Of a stretch of DNA of 49,918 nucleotides, positions 48,461-49,918 are shown one piece after another (the first letter of the stretch is position 1; the number at the start of each line of letters is the position of its first letter). Source of the stretch: a virus; the IMG/VR virus record IMGVR_UViG_3300023184_000185, positions 1 to 49,918 of that record; one strand, given 5' to 3'. The notes beneath the pieces were generated by a model that saw nothing but the letters and a program-made list of their open reading frames with translations, did not search any database and had not been told where the DNA came from. A program made the position numbers and the translations under genes.

Positions 48461-49918
48461 TTAATTGATTATTGTGTATTTTAAATTATATATTCCAAAT
48501 GTTTCGTTTGCTGCAAAAGCATTAATGGTAAATCCTGTACCAACTATTTTATTATTTACAGCTAATGATATATTTTCTATCAACGGATCCTCAATAGTTT
48601 CATGATCCGAAGAAACATCCCACTCAAATAAAATAACAGAATTTGATTGTATATTTGAATTTGTGACAGATGCTGATGTATAGCTATCTTCCCCTCCAGA
48701 TGTATTTCCAAAATCTATCGAACATGTTCCAGTATATTTTGTTATACTTGGCCCAGTAGGACCAGTAGGACCTGTAACACCTGCTCCAGTAGCTCCAGTA
48801 GCTCCAGTTGTCCCTGTAGGACCCGTTGTTCCAGTTCTACCTGTACCCCCTGATGTTCCAGTAGAACCTGTGCTTCCAGTTGGCCCAGTAGATCCAGCTG
48901 CTCCACTTCTTCCAGTAGCTCCAACATCTCCAGTAGGTCCTTGGGATCCAGTAGCTCCAGTTGGCCCCGTAACACCTGCTCCAGTAGCTCCAGTGGAACC
49001 TGTATTTCCAGTTGGACCTATTGGACCTCCTTCAGGACCAGTAGGTCCGACATCTCCAGTAGCTCCGGTAGCTCCAACGTTTCCAATAAATAATTCTCCT
49101 ATTGAAATATAAGTTGTTTGAGGCTGTGAATTTATATCACCGTATGATACGCCATCAATATAGCAATAAATAGAAAAATAATCATTAGGGTTCAATAAAA
49201 TATTAAAGCTTATATTTTGGGAAACTGTAACTCCAGCTGTATCCCAAAATTCACTAGTAGAATAATAATTACTATGTGCACCTGAGTTTTTTAATACAAA
49301 TAATCTAAGAAATCTTTGAACTCCTGGATCTCTATCCCAAGAAACCGTAGCATTAATATTATAGAATCTTGAATATTCCGATTTATTTTGAAATGTGTCA
49401 TTTGGAAGAATAAAGCCAGCTAAAATTAATCCTGTATCACCATAACTGTTATCATAATCTTGGTATTCCCATGATACTGTTGTATCTGTGGCTGATGGTA
49501 TGGATTGTTTAGTTTGTGATGTATAAGATAATAAATTTGAAGGAGTGCTAGATCCAGGAGCTCCTGGATCGCCAGTAGGACCCTGTGGGCCACCAATATA
49601 GAAAGACAAAATAGCAGTTGATGATATTACTCCATTTCCAAATAAAGGGCTTACATCAAAATCACAACTACTATAAATAGTAGGAGATACCAAATATACT
49701 TGATATAATCCTCCAATTGTGTTATCATATTCATCTGTTATTTGTATGAATATTTTCTGACCATTAGAATAACATGAAAAAAGATATCCAAAAAATACAT
49801 TCCATACATGAGAATACTTATCATTATCAGCAACGCTTATCTTTCCTATTGAATAATAATTACTATTGTCAGTAGAAAAGTAAGTGGATGCTGGTGTGTT
49901 CCATGCAGATCCACTTCC
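48461..49918 (-). CDS. Collagen-like virion protein, partial (N-terminus beyond window)
   Basis: The frame is open from the right edge to the stop at 48461, 485 residues visible, so the true protein is longer than the apparent 410-aa frame beginning at a TTG at 49693. About residues 270-395 are Gly-x-y repeats, mostly GATG, GPTG and GSTG. Flanking parts are beta-rich domains, the N-terminal one resembling a fibre head ([10 protein letters not shown]). The repeat should form a collagen-type triple helix in a tail or head fibre. Confidence 0.7.
   Translation of the reverse strand, partial: GSGSAWNTPASTYFSTDNSNYYSIGKISVADNDKYSHVWNVFFGYLFSCYSNGQKIFIQITDEYDNTIGGLYQVYLVSPTIYSSCDFDVSPLFGNGVISSTAILSFYIGGPQGPTGDPGAPGSSTPSNLLSYTSQTKQSIPSATDTTVSWEYQDYDNSYGDTGLILAGFILPNDTFQNKSEYSRFYNINATVSWDRDPGVQRFLRLFVLKNSGAHSNYYSTSEFWDTAGVTVSQNISFNILLNPNDYFSIYCYIDGVSYGDINSQPQTTYISIGELFIGNVGATGATGDVGPTGPEGGPIGPTGNTGSTGATGAGVTGPTGATGSQGPTGDVGATGRSGAAGSTGPTGSTGSTGTSGGTGRTGTTGPTGTTGATGATGAGVTGPTGPTGPSITKYTGTCSIDFGNTSGGEDSYTSASVTNSNIQSNSVILFEWDVSSDHETIEDPLIENISLAVNNKIVGTGFTINAFAANETFGIYNLKYTIIN

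Noticed and set aside
48742-49112. Open frames on both strands in the collagen-like region
   Set aside because: They are shadows of the 9-base-periodic Gly-x-y repeat.

Overview
The window reads as a stretch of a large, AT-rich, T4-related contractile-tailed phage of a Bacteroidota host. The phage assignment rests on a T4-type block on the minus strand: tail terminator gp15-like, terminase gp17, tail sheath gp18, two tail tubes gp19, a gp26-like baseplate protein, UvsX recombinase, DnaB/gp41 helicase and the gp46/gp47 nuclease pair. The host guess rests on repeated promoter-like boxes TAnnTTTG (the Bacteroidota -7 element) and on boxA-like sites (GTTCTTTGACATA) in front of tRNA operons.

Layout. 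1-1000: a sigma factor cut by the left edge, dCMP deaminase and a small protein. 1-15.5 kb: virion structure and packaging, almost all on the minus strand. 15.5-22.5 kb: recombination and replication, then small unknowns. 22.5-30.5 kb: SET protein, lytic transglycosylase, thymidylate-synthase relative, GMP-reductase relative, CAP protein and HNH nuclease. 30.5-40.5 kb: about 35 tRNA genes or tRNA-like genes on the minus strand covering all 20 amino acids, interrupted by a HAD phosphatase, cyclophilin, a Ro60/TROVE protein, a GIY-YIG nuclease and two putative packaged proteins. 40.6-46.7 kb: small proteins, a second Ro60/TROVE protein with a structured leader RNA, thioredoxin and an HD hydrolase. 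47-49.9 kb: fibre-like and collagen-like virion proteins, the last one running off the right edge.

The tRNA region holds two linked oddities. (1) Each of three tRNA transcription units (promoters near 32.70, 37.96 and 40.62 kb) starts with a short ORF of 33, 30 or 24 codons, then a rho-independent terminator, then a boxA-like site, then tRNAs. The last codons of each ORF can pair with the 5' arm of the terminator, as in amino-acid-operon attenuators, and the codons used match the tRNAs encoded downstream. This looks like translation-coupled attenuation of tRNA operons. (2) Ten copies of a short RNA motif occur: two helices separated by an internal loop, with conserved GCRR, GTTACTTC and TTCT blocks. 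Five copies enclose tRNAs whose 3' half precedes the 5' half (circularly permuted: Asn, Ile, Phe, Met and a UAA-anticodon tRNA). One encloses an intact tRNA-Pro. One sits as a ~50-nt linear insertion inside a tRNA-Tyr. Three enclose no recognisable tRNA. Every tRNA associated with the motif duplicates an isoacceptor that is also present as an ordinary gene.

The Ro60/TROVE genes sit next to these RNAs: one lies inside the permuted cluster, the other follows a leader RNA that carries two motif copies and a terminator. A HAD phosphatase resembling the RNA-repair type lies nearby. My inference is a phage tRNA supply system with starvation- or cleavage-sensing attenuators plus RNAs matured by circularisation or splicing and handled by Ro60. 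None of the processing is proven by sequence alone.

A further pattern is a shared N-terminus (roughly M-K-x-L-x-x-[YF]-x-x-F-x-x-E) on about ten otherwise unrelated proteins. It resembles the T4 capsid-targeting sequence and suggests proteins packaged in the head.
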